Notes: generated by a model not told the origin, from the sequence alone. Positions 1-12,110 are shown, numbered from the stretch's first letter. The stretch is DNA of 64,000 bases from Helichrysum umbraculigerum (GCA_949592205.1 CATIUR010000005.1:85742777-85806776), one strand, 5' to 3'. Numbers and translations are program-made.

Positions 1-679
1 TAACTACCACAAACTCCTTTATACATACATAAGAAAGTCGGGGGCATCTTTACTTAAATGACACTAAAAATGATGTGACATCATGCATAACACGACACTA
101 TCTCTTTCACACCTATAAGCAACCCCATACATTCCATTTCGAAGGCCAAGTTTGTAACGGAAACCTTTACTACCTTGCTTTTCATTACTCCCCTAACTCA
201 GCAACATTTGCCATCATCGCTCTAAATGCTGAAATTATAACTCTTCATAGTTAATTATATTAACAAATTTCATTATTTTAATCAACACTGTAAATGTCAT
301 CGTTGTCATATCTAACGACATCAAGAGGTTTATTCAACAAGTATCCATGTGCAACCATTCATAGAAACCTTGAGCGATTGTCTCGATAATCCTGCTTGAG
401 TTGTATTTGGTAAATAATAATAATACCAATATTTAAGATTTTTCCAACTATTTATCTAATCTACCACCACATAAGTTACATTATAAAAACTTAATAGTAC
501 TTTAATTTATTTATATCAATATTGATCACAAATTTCAATTGTCAATACATAATGCTTTATCATCGCTATTTACTTCTTGTTATTTTAGTTATAACTTTGT
601 ATGATAATTATACATAAGAGGCATTATATATTATTTTATCAAACATTATACAGTTACGTAGCAATCCTAAAAACTAACC
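1..679. other. AT-rich stretch without recognised feature
   Basis: No coding exon, RNA gene or recognisable repeat was seen. The right edge is where similarity to the 3' end of the minus-strand LTR fades (a cluster reading CTTCCGC on the minus strand near 700). It may be flanking genomic sequence or an unrecognised older element. Confidence 0.4.
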
Positions 680-1224
680 CCATCAACACACAAAAGTGTT
701 TAGCGGAAGCATTGGAGTAAGCGGGGGTGCTGATGTCAACATTGGACATTCATGCATCAGGTCGTATGATTATCGCATACATAATATATTAAGATGCCAT
801 AAATAGTTGTTGTTACAAAAGTTACGACTCATCGAGTCGTAGAAGTAGTAAAGTAGTTAAAATACATATTTTAATAATTAAAATATTCAAATCCAGGATT
901 TCTGAAATATGACCAAAAGGATTTAGTTATACAGAAGAAATCCTGTATGTTCCAAAAGTTACATCCTAATTCGTCGTGGGTAGCTTACTTCCAAGATGCA
1001 TACAGTCTTACTTGTGCAACTAATTCCCTGAAAAATATAGTAAAAAGTTCAACAAAAATTGTTGAGTGAATTCACAGGTTTTATATCGTTTGTTAAAGCA
1101 AGTTCGTTTGGTAAATCATTGACGTACAAGTTAAAAAGTAATCAAACAATTGATTAAATATAGTTTTCGCATTCGTTGAAATTCGTCAAAAAGTCTCGTT
1201 GTTCAAATAGTATTTGTACTGTGG

Positions 1225-1330
1225 CTAAATAGTTGTTAAAATAGTAGTCAACCCGTGACTAAGTAGTTGTTAAAATAGTAGTCAACCCGTAACTAAGTAG
1301 TTGTTAAAATAGTTGATAACTCGCTTATAA
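1225..1330 (-). repeat. 36-bp tandem repeats in the split LTR
   Basis: Three tandem copies of a unit of about 36 bp containing TAGTTGTTAAAATAG. On the minus strand each full unit contains the short inverted repeat AGTCA/TGACT around CGGGT. The position corresponds to the second hairpin-array zone of the intact LTR (24316-24891). Confidence 0.7.
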
Positions 1331-1811
1331 GTCAGTTATTCAAATCGTTGGACCCTGTCCATTGTAAATTTGTTGAAAATGTATTTCAAATAAGTAAATC
1401 GTAGAAGACTCGCAGGTATTCTAAAGTAAATTTCGTTATTGTGATGTAAACACATCCATTCGTATACGCGTGGAAAATCATTCCAGGGTATAAATAGTAT
1501 TTGTGTGGAAACATTCCAGTGAATAAATAGTAAAGTAAACAGTTCAATATAGTTAATCGTTGGCAAACATAGACGGGAATCCCTCGAAGATTAGCTAGAT
1601 CTTACGAGTTTAAGTACTACCTAATTCTATAACCAATACACGACTTCGTTACGTTGTTGCCTCTAGGACAATGTAAATATACGCTCCGCTCTTAGTTGGA
1701 GGGATGTCACCCCGCTAGTACAATCCGTATATTCCGTGTCTAGTGTTACCTAGCTAATGGTTATAGTTTGTAGCCATGAGATCTCTATACACTACAAAGT
1801 TGTACAACTAG

Positions 1812-1953
1812 GTCCGTACCAAGATTCGTTGTAACACCCGGAAATTCATGATTAGCGGAAGCATCATTTAGGTGCGACTAATGTCCGTACCAAGATTCGT
1901 TGTAGCACCCGGAAATTCATGATTAGCGGAAGCATCATTTAGGTGCGACTAAT
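1812..1953. repeat. 71-bp tandem duplication across an insertion junction
   Basis: Units 1812-1882 and 1883-1953 are identical except for one A/G difference. Each unit contains the last 18 bp of the host LTR and the first 53 bp of the inserted element, so the duplication happened after the insertion at 1830. Confidence 0.9.
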
Positions 1954-2584
1954 AGAGTAATCAAAGCACATAAGATGTATAATGAACGACTCTACATGTG
2001 TCGTTTACAATTACATTGAAATTATAAAAGTTCTACAAGATTGTATTAGTTACAAAAGCTCGTAAGTCAAATGATAGAGATTCTAGGGCATATCTAATTA
2101 TACAAAATGTAGAAATGCAAATGAATCTCCTGATGTCTGTATGCGACTCGAGCTAAGTATCCTGATAGAGCAGACCTACTGCTGCTGAGAACCTGAGAAT
2201 ACATGCTAAAATGGTCAGCTAAAGCTGGTGAGCTCACAGGTTTGTAATATGATAAGATATAATTCATGAACCGCAAGATTTAAGTATAATGATTTGCAAC
2301 CAATCAAATCAATAAATGAGTGTATATCACTGCCATAAGCACATAGTCTGAGTTTAACTGAGGTGTCAGGATCACAATCAAGTGCCTGATCGAGGGTGCC
2401 TCTCTGCGAGTGCCTAATCCACACTCGTATGAACAAATGATAATGCGTCCGTTTGACCAGTTGGGGCTTCCAACCCGGACGGGGATTGTCAATCCCATAT
2501 GGTACCATACACTAACATTCACGATTCCATATGAACCTGATCGTATTAAGCGGTTGATGAAAAGAAGTATGTATTTAGCATCAT

Positions 2585-2611
2585 ATAATGACGCCTGTCC
2601 AAAGTGATTAT
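2585..2611 (+). promoter_or_regulatory. Decayed leader hairpin (candidate dimerisation signal)
   Basis: Arms ATAATGACG and AGTGATTAT enclose the 9-nt loop CCTGTCCAA, about 165 bp before the gag start. The intact element has the same hairpin at 26751-26777 with the self-complementary loop core TGGCCA; here one base has changed it to TGTCCA and one arm base is altered, as expected in a dead copy. The function is inferred. Confidence 0.45.
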
Positions 2612-2774
2612 ATTATACTAAGTACATGTGGGCGTTTCACAGTCGTAAGATACGTGATGGGGATCTTGTCAATCCTTCTTAATGTTCTATAACTAAAAAA
2701 TATGTGCAACTTCATTCTTCACATCCTTTTCATTGGCATTGACTTCTGCATTTCCTTCATCGCATAACGTCATC

Positions 2775-4010
2775 ATGCCGCCTAAACAAAGAAAGACCCG
2801 AAACAGTCGCCGAAAGGATACACCTCCTGTCAACGAAACCACCGAGCAAATTATCGAGCGACGTGTAGCTGAAGCTATCGCTCAGTACGAAGCCAGTCGC
2901 GCTGGCGACACTGGGGTGAACAACAGTGGAGCCACCCCCGTCAACAGTGAAACACCAGCGAATACCCAACGAGGGTGTTCATATAAAACCTTCCTCGCCT
3001 GCAAACCCAGCACCTTCACCGAGACTGAAGGGGCCATTGGCCTAGTCCACTGGATCGAGAAAATGGAATCGGTACTCGACATCAGCGACTGCACAACCGA
3101 CAACATGGTGAAATACGCCACGTGTACCCTCGCCGATAAAGCGTTGACCTGGTGAAACACTCAAATCCAAATTCTTGGACGTACAACTGCTTACTCCATC
3201 TCGTGGGAGACTTTGAAACAGATGATTATGGAGGAGTTTTGCTCTCACAGTGAGCTTCAGAAACTTGAAACCGAGCTATGGAACATCCAGATGATCGGTG
3301 CTGACCTTACCGGATACACGACAAAGTTCCAAGAGTTTGCACGCCTCGTACCTCACATGATGACTCCCGAGAGCAAACGCATTGAGCGTTACAACAGGGG
3401 TTTGGCCCCACAAATTAGAGGCATGGTGATGTCCTCCAAGCAGACTACTTTTAGGAGCGCAGTGGATCTGGCTCAAAGCTTGACCGATGACGCGGTCCGA
3501 ATTGGAACCTTGAAAGCTACTTCAGGGAAAAGTGAACCCAACCGTACTGATGCTGGTGATTCAGGTCAAAACAAACGAAAATGGAACAGTGAGAGTAATG
3601 ACCGTCAGGGTCAACAAAACCGAAATCCGGGAAACACCAGAGCATACGCCGCAATCACCAACACGGAACCGAAACCCTACCTAGGCAAGAGGCCTAAATG
3701 TGGAAAATGCGAAAGGCACCATGAAGGCGATTGCTCCATCTGTGGTAAGTGCGGACAATGGGGTCACCGAGCCCATTCATGTAGAAACAACCCTCCCACT
3801 CAAGCAAACACTGGGCGATAAAATACGGGCTATTTCGAGTGTGGTGAACCGGGATACTACCGAAATCAGTGCCCATAGCTCAACAACACCAACAACAATC
3901 TGAACAACAACAACCGCAACGCCAACATCGAACCGGCTCATGGACGCGCATACATCCTTCGTGCACGGGATGCACCAGAGGATCCCCACGCCAACATTGG
4001 TACGTTTTAA
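2775..4010 (+). pseudogene. gag: Ty3/gypsy gag relic
   Basis: Reading from ATG 2775 (MPPKQRKTRNSRR...) gives a gag close to that of the intact element: same N-terminus, same capsid-like block (HWIEKMESVLDIS), then the knuckle-rich region CGKCERHHEGDC and CSICGKCGQWGH. A stop at 3153-3155 replaces the second Trp of a Trp-Trp-Asn site that the intact copy keeps (TGG to TGA). A further stop at 3819-3821 replaces a Gln codon (CAA to TAA), and others follow. The protein therefore breaks up into fragments. Shortly after the start of the protease region the similarity ends and the rest of pol is deleted. It cannot give a functional product. Confidence 0.9.
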
Positions 4011-4221
4011 CAAACTATTATTACGCTCTAACGTTACACTATTCGAATGTCAATTCGAACCTAACACTTGGTAAATTTTAACCACTTTCGAACACACGAC
4101 TTATCGAACTATACAACGAGTATACAAAAACTATTTTGAGTTACGTGGTAACTTACGACGTCACAATGGTGACAACACATCTTTTCGGAAACACATACGT
4201 CCGACGTAACGACTTGGATTA

Positions 4222-4257
4222 AAATCTCGGGATGAGATTTCTCTAACAGGGGGAGAA
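4222..4257 (+). promoter_or_regulatory. Hairpin plus polypurine tract before the 3' LTR
   Basis: AAATCTC and GAGATTT (4222-4240) form a 7-bp inverted repeat with a 5-nt loop. It is followed by the polypurine tract AACAGGGGGAGAA (4245-4257), and the LTR starts TGTGACACC at 4258. A polypurine tract primes plus-strand DNA synthesis in LTR retrotransposons. The same hairpin occurs at 31520 and, with changed but matching arms, at 39535. Confidence 0.75.
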
Positions 4258-5367
4258 TGTGACACCCCGCAAATTTAAACGCAATTACGTACGTTAAACA
4301 CTTGCATTATTAGGCTAATTCCCTACTTGAGTGAATTCACAACTATTCTTTTTAGGCAAGTCTAGCAAAGCCCAATTAGGTAATGCACGTGGTATTACAT
4401 TTCATAATTAGTTGTAATTATGTACAAAACAACTGGACACGACAAAAATGTACGACTGTTGATGAACAAAAACTATCTAATAATATGAGATTATTAGATA
4501 ACATTAACGTTTATTAAATATTATGTTGATAATATTTACAAGTATTACGCATTATGTAATATTTATTTCATAAACTGAAACCACTCAAAACATATCCGTA
4601 AAACTAAAACAAAACAAAGTTATAATTTGATAACACATCTAAATTAATTTCATATAATATCTCAACTAAAAATATATTCGAATACGTATTTAAAAATTTA
4701 TCATTTGAAAAGATTTTAACATTTAACGATCGGGTAAACGAACACGGGTTAAATACCACAAATTTGGGACCAAAAATTAACAACTCTTCCCTCCCTTTTG
4801 GTTGACCAAACCGGCACCACTAACACCCCACCCAACCTATTTCATTTCATTTTCACTTTTACCCAAAAACTCACACTACCCCTCTCTCTCTCTCTCTCTA
4901 TCTCAATCGACTCTCTCTCTCTCTCTAGAATCACCACCACAAAATCACCAAAACTACCATTACAACACCAAGAATCATCAAGCTCCTTTGGAATAAAACG
5001 TTCACAAGATCACGAGCTACACATCTATCTTTTCGAATTTTAAAACCGACACGCGTAAGTTTCTGACACTTTTCAAAACTACTTATATTTTGATTCTTAT
5101 GCATGTTTAGTGTTTATATAGCTAAGAAATGTCCAAATAAAGTGTTAAAATTTGTTTTCGGAACATCGTTGGAAAGTTTGCGGTTTCGGTTATTTTGTGA
5201 AATCGACACCTAGAACGACTTTCAACACAAAGTAACAACTTTTATAAGCTCTATAAACTGATACAAGGGTTGGGTAAAAGATTCGGACCGAACGAAAATC
5301 GTTAAACACGTTTTTGAACACCTCATATTCCGGCCAGACGTAAGTGTTGCTTGGGGCCAAAAACAAT

Positions 5368-5600
5368 GTAGCGACACTAGCCAAGTGTCGCTACCGAGTG
5401 ACGCACTCAGTGTCGCCTCCTTAGCGGCACTACAATTAAATGACGCCTAATATCGAATGACGCTTACATGCGTCACTCACCTCGAGTGCCACAACCTAGT
5501 GACGCTTATTTTATGCGACACTTCTTCGAATGTCGCCAATAATACCGAACTTGCATTTTATGCGACACTACCATGAGTGTCGCCAAAAACTATTAAGTGT
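5368..5600 (+). repeat. GTGTCGC/GCGACAC hairpin array in LTR
   Basis: A cluster of GCGACACT and AGTGTCGC words and variants (GTGACGC, TGTCGCC). At 5372-5392 and 5564-5585 the two 8-mers form perfect 8-bp inverted repeats around 5-6 nt. The position in the LTR matches the GAATCCGGCGGATTC array of the intact element, but the sequence is entirely different. Confidence 0.8.
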
Positions 5601-6250
5601 CGCCAAAAACATACTGTTTGTAACTACTTTTTCACTAAGTGTTGAACTTAACCGGAAACGAATATTTACATACGATACTATACGCGAACTGTACAAACAT
5701 TACAAACACACTTATATTATTGAAATTTTGATTTCAAACTATCACCAACGAGTCGTATACATCTTCACAACTATGAAATACAAACGTAAACGTTAAACAA
5801 ACGCTTTGGACATAACTTGGTTGTACGAACACTAGCATGGATGGTCGACCTAGACATTCACATACTTATTAAATCTCATACGTTTAGGGCGTTAGGAGAT
5901 TTCGGATTAGACTTGGGTTTTAGGCTTTGCTAGCACTCGAACATACTTAGCTCAAGAGGTGAGTTCACAGCCCCTACTTTTACTGCTTTACTACTTTTAA
6001 ACAGGGGTGGAAAACATAGTCCAAACTTATTGTTGCCATAACTTACATTGTTTTTAGCGATTGCTAACTTGATGATTTCTTTCAACTATCAATTATTAAT
6101 GATGATTTCATGTTCTAATTGATAACTAGAGCGCTTTGGAACTAAACTTACACACTTTATGAATGATTTCATACGTGCAAACTACTTATATAAACGTTTC
6201 AAGCTTTTATACAAACGGATTTTTATGAAACAACATTTTGATAAACATTT

Positions 6251-6515
6251 AAAAAGTCCCTACTTCTTGGGCACAAGTACAGAAAGTCCCTACGTCTTGG
6301 GCACACATACAGAAAGTCCCTACGTATTGGGCACATAAAAAGTCCCTACTTCTTGGGTAAGGTTCCATCCTACGTCTTGGGTGAAGGCTCTACTTCTTGA
6401 GCAGTTGGGTCCCACGTCTTGGATGCCAGTCCTACTTCTTGGACACAACCCTGAAAAGTCCCTACTTCTTGGGTAGATATTGTTAAGTCCTACTTCTTGG
6501 ACAAGCTTTTCAAAC
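6251..6515 (+). repeat. AGTCCCTACTTCTTGGGCAC-type tandem array in LTR
   Basis: About ten degenerate copies of a 20-30-bp unit. Several hold short inverted arms around TACTTCTT, such as GTCC/GGAC. The position corresponds to the second hairpin zone of the intact LTR (24316-24891). Confidence 0.8.
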
Positions 6516-7140
6516 TATACCTTTGGGTAAACTTATAGGATTCGTCTTTCCTACTACAATCTAAATTGTACTTTTGGACGACATCCCAACTAAACTACAT
6601 GTTCGATGAACATTATTTGAATTGTTATGGCAAAACGTTACAAACACATTTGGTTACAAAACTTTACACGTAAACTTAAAACATGTGAATTCACTCAACC
6701 TCGTTGTTGACACTGACTATGTTTTTCAGGGAATTAGCTGCACGTAAGAACCGCCTGCACATATGGAACTCTAGGCGACCCGCGAAGCGTTTAGGATGCC
6801 ATTTTTGAAACAGATGGATTTCTTTTATATAACTAAACTGATTTAGTCATATTTACGAAATCTACTTTTGTACAACTTAACTACTTTTACACTTGTACGA
6901 TTCAATGAATCGTAAAACTTTGTAACTATTACTCTTGGCATCTTAATATATATGTTCTGTTGTAATCATACGCTCTGATATGTATGCATGTACTTTGTAT
7001 ACGTCGACACCCTCACTTGATCTAATGCTTCCGCAAACTATCTGATAAACTTTAATTAACGAATTTGGGGGTGGACATAACATTTAGTGTGAAAGACTAG
7101 TTATGGACCCACTTTTTGAGATACTAGGATAAGGGCAAAG

Positions 7141-7440
7141 CCCTTGAATGACGGGGGTCCGAGGGCAGCGCCCCTGGTAGCGGGGTCCAAGGGGTGGCAA
7201 CCCTTGGCGGGGTCCAAGGGGCAGAGTCCCTGGCAAAATATTGAATTCGGAGTAAAATTAGGTGGCAAAATCTTAATTCCGACACTTAATAAAAATTGTA
7301 CTCGTTTGAAGTTAACACGCGGTCGGGTGACGGACTGATACACGGTCGGGTATAAAAGTGATACCCATTCGGGTATGGGGAACCCACCCGTTCGGGTATG
7401 GGAACCCACCCGTTCAGGTGTGGGTATTCACCCTTGTGTT
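7141..7440 (-). repeat. Two short GC-rich repeat arrays in the inserted LTR
   Basis: 7141-7240 holds four imperfect copies of a GGGGTCCAAGGGG-type unit. 7320-7440 holds copies of a unit with the inverted repeat ACCCG-TT-CGGGT and variants. Both lie roughly 1.05-1.35 kb from the 5' end (8485) of this minus-strand LTR, equivalent to the first hairpin zone of related LTRs. Confidence 0.7.
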
Positions 7441-7542
7441 CGTGCAGGTTTTAGTGTAAACGAGTTTTGGTTCAGTTTTTCGGACATAATAAGTTGATAG
7501 AACACTAGTATACAATAATATATAAGTTTTCTAAACACAAAA

Positions 7543-7917
7543 TCAAAGAAAAAGAGAGAGAATTTCACGGATGAAAAGAGGACCCGAGAGTGATGATGAT
7601 GAACACGATGATGATGATGAAGTGGGTAACGATGATGATGATGATGTTGTTATCCTTCTCCTTGCTTCCTCTTTCCTGATTATGTTTATGGTTTCGAAAT
7701 GGTGATGATGGTGCGGTTTGTATGTGAGCCGAGAGATATGAGGGGGATAGATGATGATGAAGTTAGATGATGATGTTGATCGGTTGTGAAGATGATGATG
7801 TTGATGATTTTCTGCTACTGCTGGTGTGTTGTTGTTGTTGATGATAGAGAGCCGAGAGAGATAGATATAGATAAAGATGTGTTGGTATGATGAAGATGAA
7901 AAATGAAATGAATACAA
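7543..7917 (-). repeat. GAT/ATC trinucleotide-rich tract in LTR
   Basis: A run rich in GATGAT on the plus strand, CATCAT on the element's sense strand. The intact LTR has a comparable CATCATCATC tract near 22885, just downstream of its CT-rich block. It opens a 124-codon minus-strand frame of His/Ser-rich low complexity, which I do not regard as a gene. Confidence 0.6.
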
Positions 7918-9224
7918 GGAATGGGTTTGGTTTAGGTCAATAATTCAAAAGACCAGATCCACAAATTGAGGAGATGGCCGGCTTATTTTCAAATGGGTGG
8001 GTCGGTTGTATCCAATTCATAGTGTAAAATGCCCGTGTTCGTGTAGTCGTGTATTATTTAAAGTTTTAAAATTTCTTTATATGTATTCGAAATATTTTTA
8101 GTCGAAGTATTTTATCGAAATACTTTAATTGAGTTATAAAATTATAACTTTGTTTTGAAGGATTTGTTTCGCGTGGTTTCGCCGAGTACGATTTCTCTTA
8201 TACGACACGAAATACTTGTTAAGTATTATCGACATAATATTTAGTAAATAATAATGTTATTAAATAATTTCATACTCCGTATTATTTAATAATTTTGTTC
8301 ACCAACGTCCATATTAATGAATCGGAATTCGGCCGATATAAAATGACACGATTTAATCAAACCGTGTATGTGTATATATGATTATATACATAATGATACA
8401 TACAATTAGCCTAACATAGCACTAATTACATGTATAAACTAAGTGATTAGGACTAATAACTAGCCCTAATTTGACGGGTGTCACATTCGTGGTCATGTTC
8501 CCAAAAAATAGTATGAAAATCATTTCATGTGTAACAGTTTGCATAATAATATGAACGCATTCATTTACAGTTTGTATAAAAGCATGAAAGCATTTATATA
8601 TAAAGTTATCACATATAGTAGTAAAATAGTTGCTATGTTTTTCACCCCTAGTTTGAAAGCAGTAAAACAGTAAAAATAGGGGCTGTGAACTCACCTCGTG
8701 AGCTTAAGTTGTGAGAGCTAGCAAAGTGTAGGTCCAAGAATAGTCTCTAACGTCCTAAACGTATAAGACAGTTTGTATAAGTGGATGGCTAAATGCCAAA
8801 ACATGTTAATCGTTCACTCGTTGAAAGATCGTTATTGTTTGTAAATTCGTACGTTCCGTGGTGATGATTTTGTAATAATAATTCCAAAAAAGATATTATC
8901 TTTATACTCGTTTCGTTGTATACTTTGAAAAAAAAGTATATATATATATATATAAATTGTACAAGTTATATCGTATATAGTTTCGTTGTTTCGTTGTGGA
9001 TATATTTATCCGAGTGTATATGTAAATACATGTATAATTTGTCGTTGTGTGTATATATATACGTATATATAAAGTTAAGTGTTATGTATACAAAAATACT
9101 ATTCGCAAAATTTTATTTTACTTGTATCCATTTACTCTATTTATTTAGCTACTAACAGTTAACATTTGAAATAATTTTAGTGTACATTGAGTTGTACCTC
9201 TGTGACGAATTTGAACTAAAATAC

Positions 9225-9440
9225 GCGGTCAGGTAGAAGTATGCGATCGCGTATTGTTTATTACTTTGGAAAACATGCGTATATAAATTCACCCGATCGC
9301 GTATATAGTTTCACCCAATCACGTATGAAACTTCACCCGATCGCGTATATCATAAACTTACCCAATCGCATATGAAACTTCACCCAATAGGGTATATGTT
9401 TTCACCCAATTGGGTATACTATTTCACCCGATCGGGTATT
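9225..9440 (-). repeat. CACCCGATCGCGTAT-type array in the split LTR
   Basis: About eight copies of a 20-25-bp unit whose core varies (CCGATCGCG, CCAATCGCA, CCAATTGGG, CCGATCGGG). The last copy contains the perfect palindrome ACCCGATCGGGT. It lies 1.35-1.57 kb from the LTR start (10790), the same zone as the other LTR arrays. Confidence 0.8.
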
Positions 9441-10790
9441 GTTGTTTTGCCTACTTTCGAGTTGATCTCGGGGGTCAAAACTTATCGAATGATTCTGAAA
9501 TTTTTACACAACATTTCTACATATGTTGGCTACCTCCAGTATTTTTCTCGTGATTTTTAGATGACCATAACTGCTAAATAAGATCGTGATCAAAGTGTTT
9601 TTCAGAAACTCGTTTTTCAGAACCATTCTTCACAAATCTGTTCGTAACACAAAATCAGTGTATTTTCAAGAGATGAGTTCTACACGAAAGTTATTCCTAA
9701 CAGAAATACGAAGATTTTCCAAGTGGTCTCATGTGTTTATTCAACTTGTACGATTTTATAGAAATATTCTGCCGAAACAGCAGAATCTGTCCCGAAAACT
9801 GTTAACCACAAAGTTTAGTTTCACTTAGTTTTGGTTATGTTTTAGTGTTTGATCTTTCAAGACATGAACATATAACATGTTAAGGACTAAGAATCATGTA
9901 ATATAAATGATAGATAAAAGGTCCTTACAAAGATTGAGGTAGAAGAATGAAAGAGATGAATGATGAAGCTTGTTGGTGCTTGTTCTTCTTGTTTCCTTTG
10001 CAAGATTTTTGCTAGATCTTTGGAGGGAATTGTGATGATTTTGTGGTGATGTTGTTGTTGTTTTTGGTCAGTTACAAACCGAGAGAGAGAGGTGGATGAG
10101 ATGAGGGAATGATGAGGGAAATGAGTTGGTAAATGGTAAATAATTGAGGTGTTTGAGTGTTGAATTTAACAAAGAAAAATGAGGGTGTGAGGTGAGGACT
10201 TTGGCCGATTTTTCTTGGTCAAGGGTAAGACCTCATTTGATTTTTGTCTCCAATATTATTGTGTTAGTTATTTGGTATTTAACCCGTGTTTGTTTACCCG
10301 ATTGTTATATGTTAAACGTATTTTATTCGTTTCATTTGTTAACGTTATTTCACTTTATTTTATTTCAAAGTATTATTCCAAATACTTTATTTTGAGTTTA
10401 TAAAATATAAATTTTGATTCGTTTGGTTGTCGGGTTTGATTCGCGTAATTTAATTGTGTACGATACGTTTTATATAAAGCGTATAATAGTTTTTTTTTGT
10501 CATGCTATATTTGTTCACATAATATTTTGTTATAAATAACTACTATATAAAATAGTGTTATTAAAATTTTTCGTATCACCAACGTACGTATTATTTTTGT
10601 CGGACTTGCTCCGAATGTTTTGTACGTAATTACTAATAATTACTGACTTTGTAATACCTCACGCATTAAGTTGTTGGGCTTTGCTAGACTTATCTCATAA
10701 AAATAGTGTGAATTCACTTAAGTAGAGAATTAGCCTAAGAATGCACGTGTTTACTGTACGTGATTATATCAAAATTTAAGGGGTGTCACA

Positions 10791-11721
10791 ATATATATAT
10801 ACACACACTATTTATTCACCAAAGATGGTTAAAACATATTATCAGTCTGTTAAAAATAAGAAGAAAAATCATGTATAACGGTCGAGTATCACGTAACTCT
10901 ATTACTCTCTCTCCCTCTCTCTCTCTCCCCATACTATAATAATTTATTAACGATCATCACGTGTCAAAAACCAACTCTTGAATCTTCAAGGCCAAGATAC
11001 TGCCGTAAGAAACCACGTTGATTAACCTCCGTTTATTAACAGTTTAGAAGTTTATGGCGCATGAAGAAGACCAACATTAGCCAATTATGGGTGTGTCATC
11101 TCAATCCCAATGGCATCACAAAAGGTTGAAGCCGCAATTTCAGGATCATTGATTGCATGAACCTCAATATTTGTGGTAGAATTTGCTTCCTTCCACATAG
11201 TTGTATCATCAAACTTTGGCAAATTAACATTAATTCTCTTGAAAACTTATTCAAGACCAGTGTTGTTTTTTTACGATAGCTTCCTTCACATTTGGTTCAT
11301 CGATATGCATCATTATCTAACTAATTTCCGGTTACATCTCATGCTCTCAAAGCATCTTCATGTACATTTTTATCTCAAATTGTATTATGTGCTCTTCTTT
11401 CATTTTCATTTCAATGATGCCTTGGTACCTATAGGGACAATGTTAAAAATGTATATAAAACAATTCATAATAAAGAAAATAAGATTTATATATAAAACTA
11501 AAATTATGCAATACAATTTGTACCGCTAGTACACAAGGTGAGTACCACTACACGTTAGACCACACATGATTATTCTTTGTCACGATTCTATTTGTAAATT
11601 GTGTGTGGTTAAATATTCATCTTGTTGATGTACAACTAGTGGTATCATTGTTTTCCTTAGAATTATACAAAAATACGCAAAAAGGTTTTAGTGGGTCAAT
11701 TAGCCCCGCTAGGCTATATCC
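10791..11721. other. Intergenic stretch, no gene recognised
   Basis: An AT/AC dinucleotide run at 10791-10808, a CT-rich run near 10905-10930, then sequence without a supported gene. The 118-codon frame at 11173-11529 has low-complexity composition and no recognisable domain. Confidence 0.4.
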
Positions 11722-12110
11722 TTACCTGGCTTCTTGAGTTGCGGAAGTTAAGACATCAGCAGAAGTTGGTTCTTGGGCTGGTGCATGAACCTCATTAGGA
11801 AGGTTGGGATGAGCATTAAAGCCATAAAGTCTGCGGGCTGCTGCATCATACGCGTGTCGGCTTCATGGGAAGAGTTGTAAGTGCCCAACCATATTCGTTT
11901 TTTGGCTTTTGGGTCACGAATTTCAAACACCCATCGACCCCAAGTGCGTTAACGAACACCTTTATAAGTGCACGAAGCATTATGTGGCCCACCTTTTTCT
12001 AACATGGAACCTTTTCGTGAGATTGCTTTAGCGGCAACCTTATTCCATTCCCTCATTCGATTGCCACCGTCTTTGTGATTACCACTCACATTCTTTTCAA
12101 CAATCGTCAT
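11722..12110 (-). pseudogene. DREB2-like AP2/ERF transcription factor, broken
   Basis: Reading minus from ATG 12110, the frame gives a basic N-terminus (EWNKVAAKAI), then CTYKGVR, stop, RTWGRWVFEIRDPKAKKRIWLGTY. This is the start of an AP2 DNA-binding domain of the DREB type; family members have Gln where the stop lies. After EADTR the frame shifts, and the remainder of the domain continues in another frame (YDAAARRLYGF... and LNLPN-like HPNLPN) to a stop at 11722-11724. AP2/ERF proteins of this class bind dehydration-responsive GC-rich elements in the nucleus. One nonsense codon and one frameshift within the DNA-binding domain make this a pseudogene or a badly truncated copy. No activation domain follows. 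Confidence 0.8.

Larger units (their letters stand above)
2517..7077 (+). mobile_element. Truncated Ty3/gypsy element: leader, broken gag, 3' LTR
   Basis: From about 2550 the sequence matches the internal leader of the intact gypsy element (compare 26718 onward), followed by gag, a polypurine tract and a 3' LTR. The 5' LTR, most of the leader and almost all of pol are missing. The 3' LTR ends near 7077 with GGTGGACA followed by TAACA. TAACA also occurs at 2512-2516, but the left end lacks a TG terminus, so this may be chance. It is a deleted, immobile copy of a family related to the element at 22071. Confidence 0.7.
4258..7077 (+). repeat. 3' LTR of the truncated gypsy element
   Basis: It starts TGTGACACCCC after the polypurine tract. 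It contains the CT-rich block near 4880, a hairpin array at 5368-5600, a block resembling 24190 of the intact LTR near 5960, a second repeat array at 6251-6515, and the CAGGGAATTAG block near 6728. It ends near 7077. Its length of about 2.8 kb fits the family. Confidence 0.8.
1830..8485 (-). mobile_element. Minus-strand LTR element inserted in the split LTR
   Basis: The segment begins TGTAACACCC and ends GGGTGTCACA, giving TG...CA termini. It is flanked by the exact 5-bp duplication TTCGT (1825-1829 and 8486-8490). Only LTR-like sequence of this element is visible: 1830 to about 2516 (3' part) and about 7078-8485 (5' part). These may be one LTR of about 2.1 kb that was itself split by the plus-strand gypsy fragment. 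No coding region belongs to it. The inner edges are approximate. Confidence 0.7.
680..10790 (-). mobile_element. Split minus-strand Ty3/gypsy-type LTR (probably solo)
   Basis: Two blocks, about 680-1829 and 8491-10790, read on the minus strand as one LTR of about 3.4 kb. Both align by eye with the intact LTR at 22071-25342: the same conserved block ending in CAGGGAATTAG near 1030, the same 'ccgtaccaagattcgt' block at the break, and the same TGTGACACCCC start at 10790. The blocks join smoothly once the 1830-8485 insertion and one copy of TTCGT are removed. No primer-binding site lies beyond its 3' end near 680 and no polypurine tract lies beyond 10790, so a solo LTR is more likely than half of a full element. 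The 3' terminus is eroded, so the left edge is approximate. Confidence 0.7.

Noticed and set aside
2512..7082. TAACA on both sides of the truncated gypsy fragment as a target duplication
   Set aside because: The left end of the fragment lacks a TG terminus and a 5' LTR, so a matching 5-mer may be chance.
7543..7917. 124-codon minus-strand frame rich in Ser and His
   Set aside because: It is produced by the GAT-rich tract of an LTR; low complexity and no domain.
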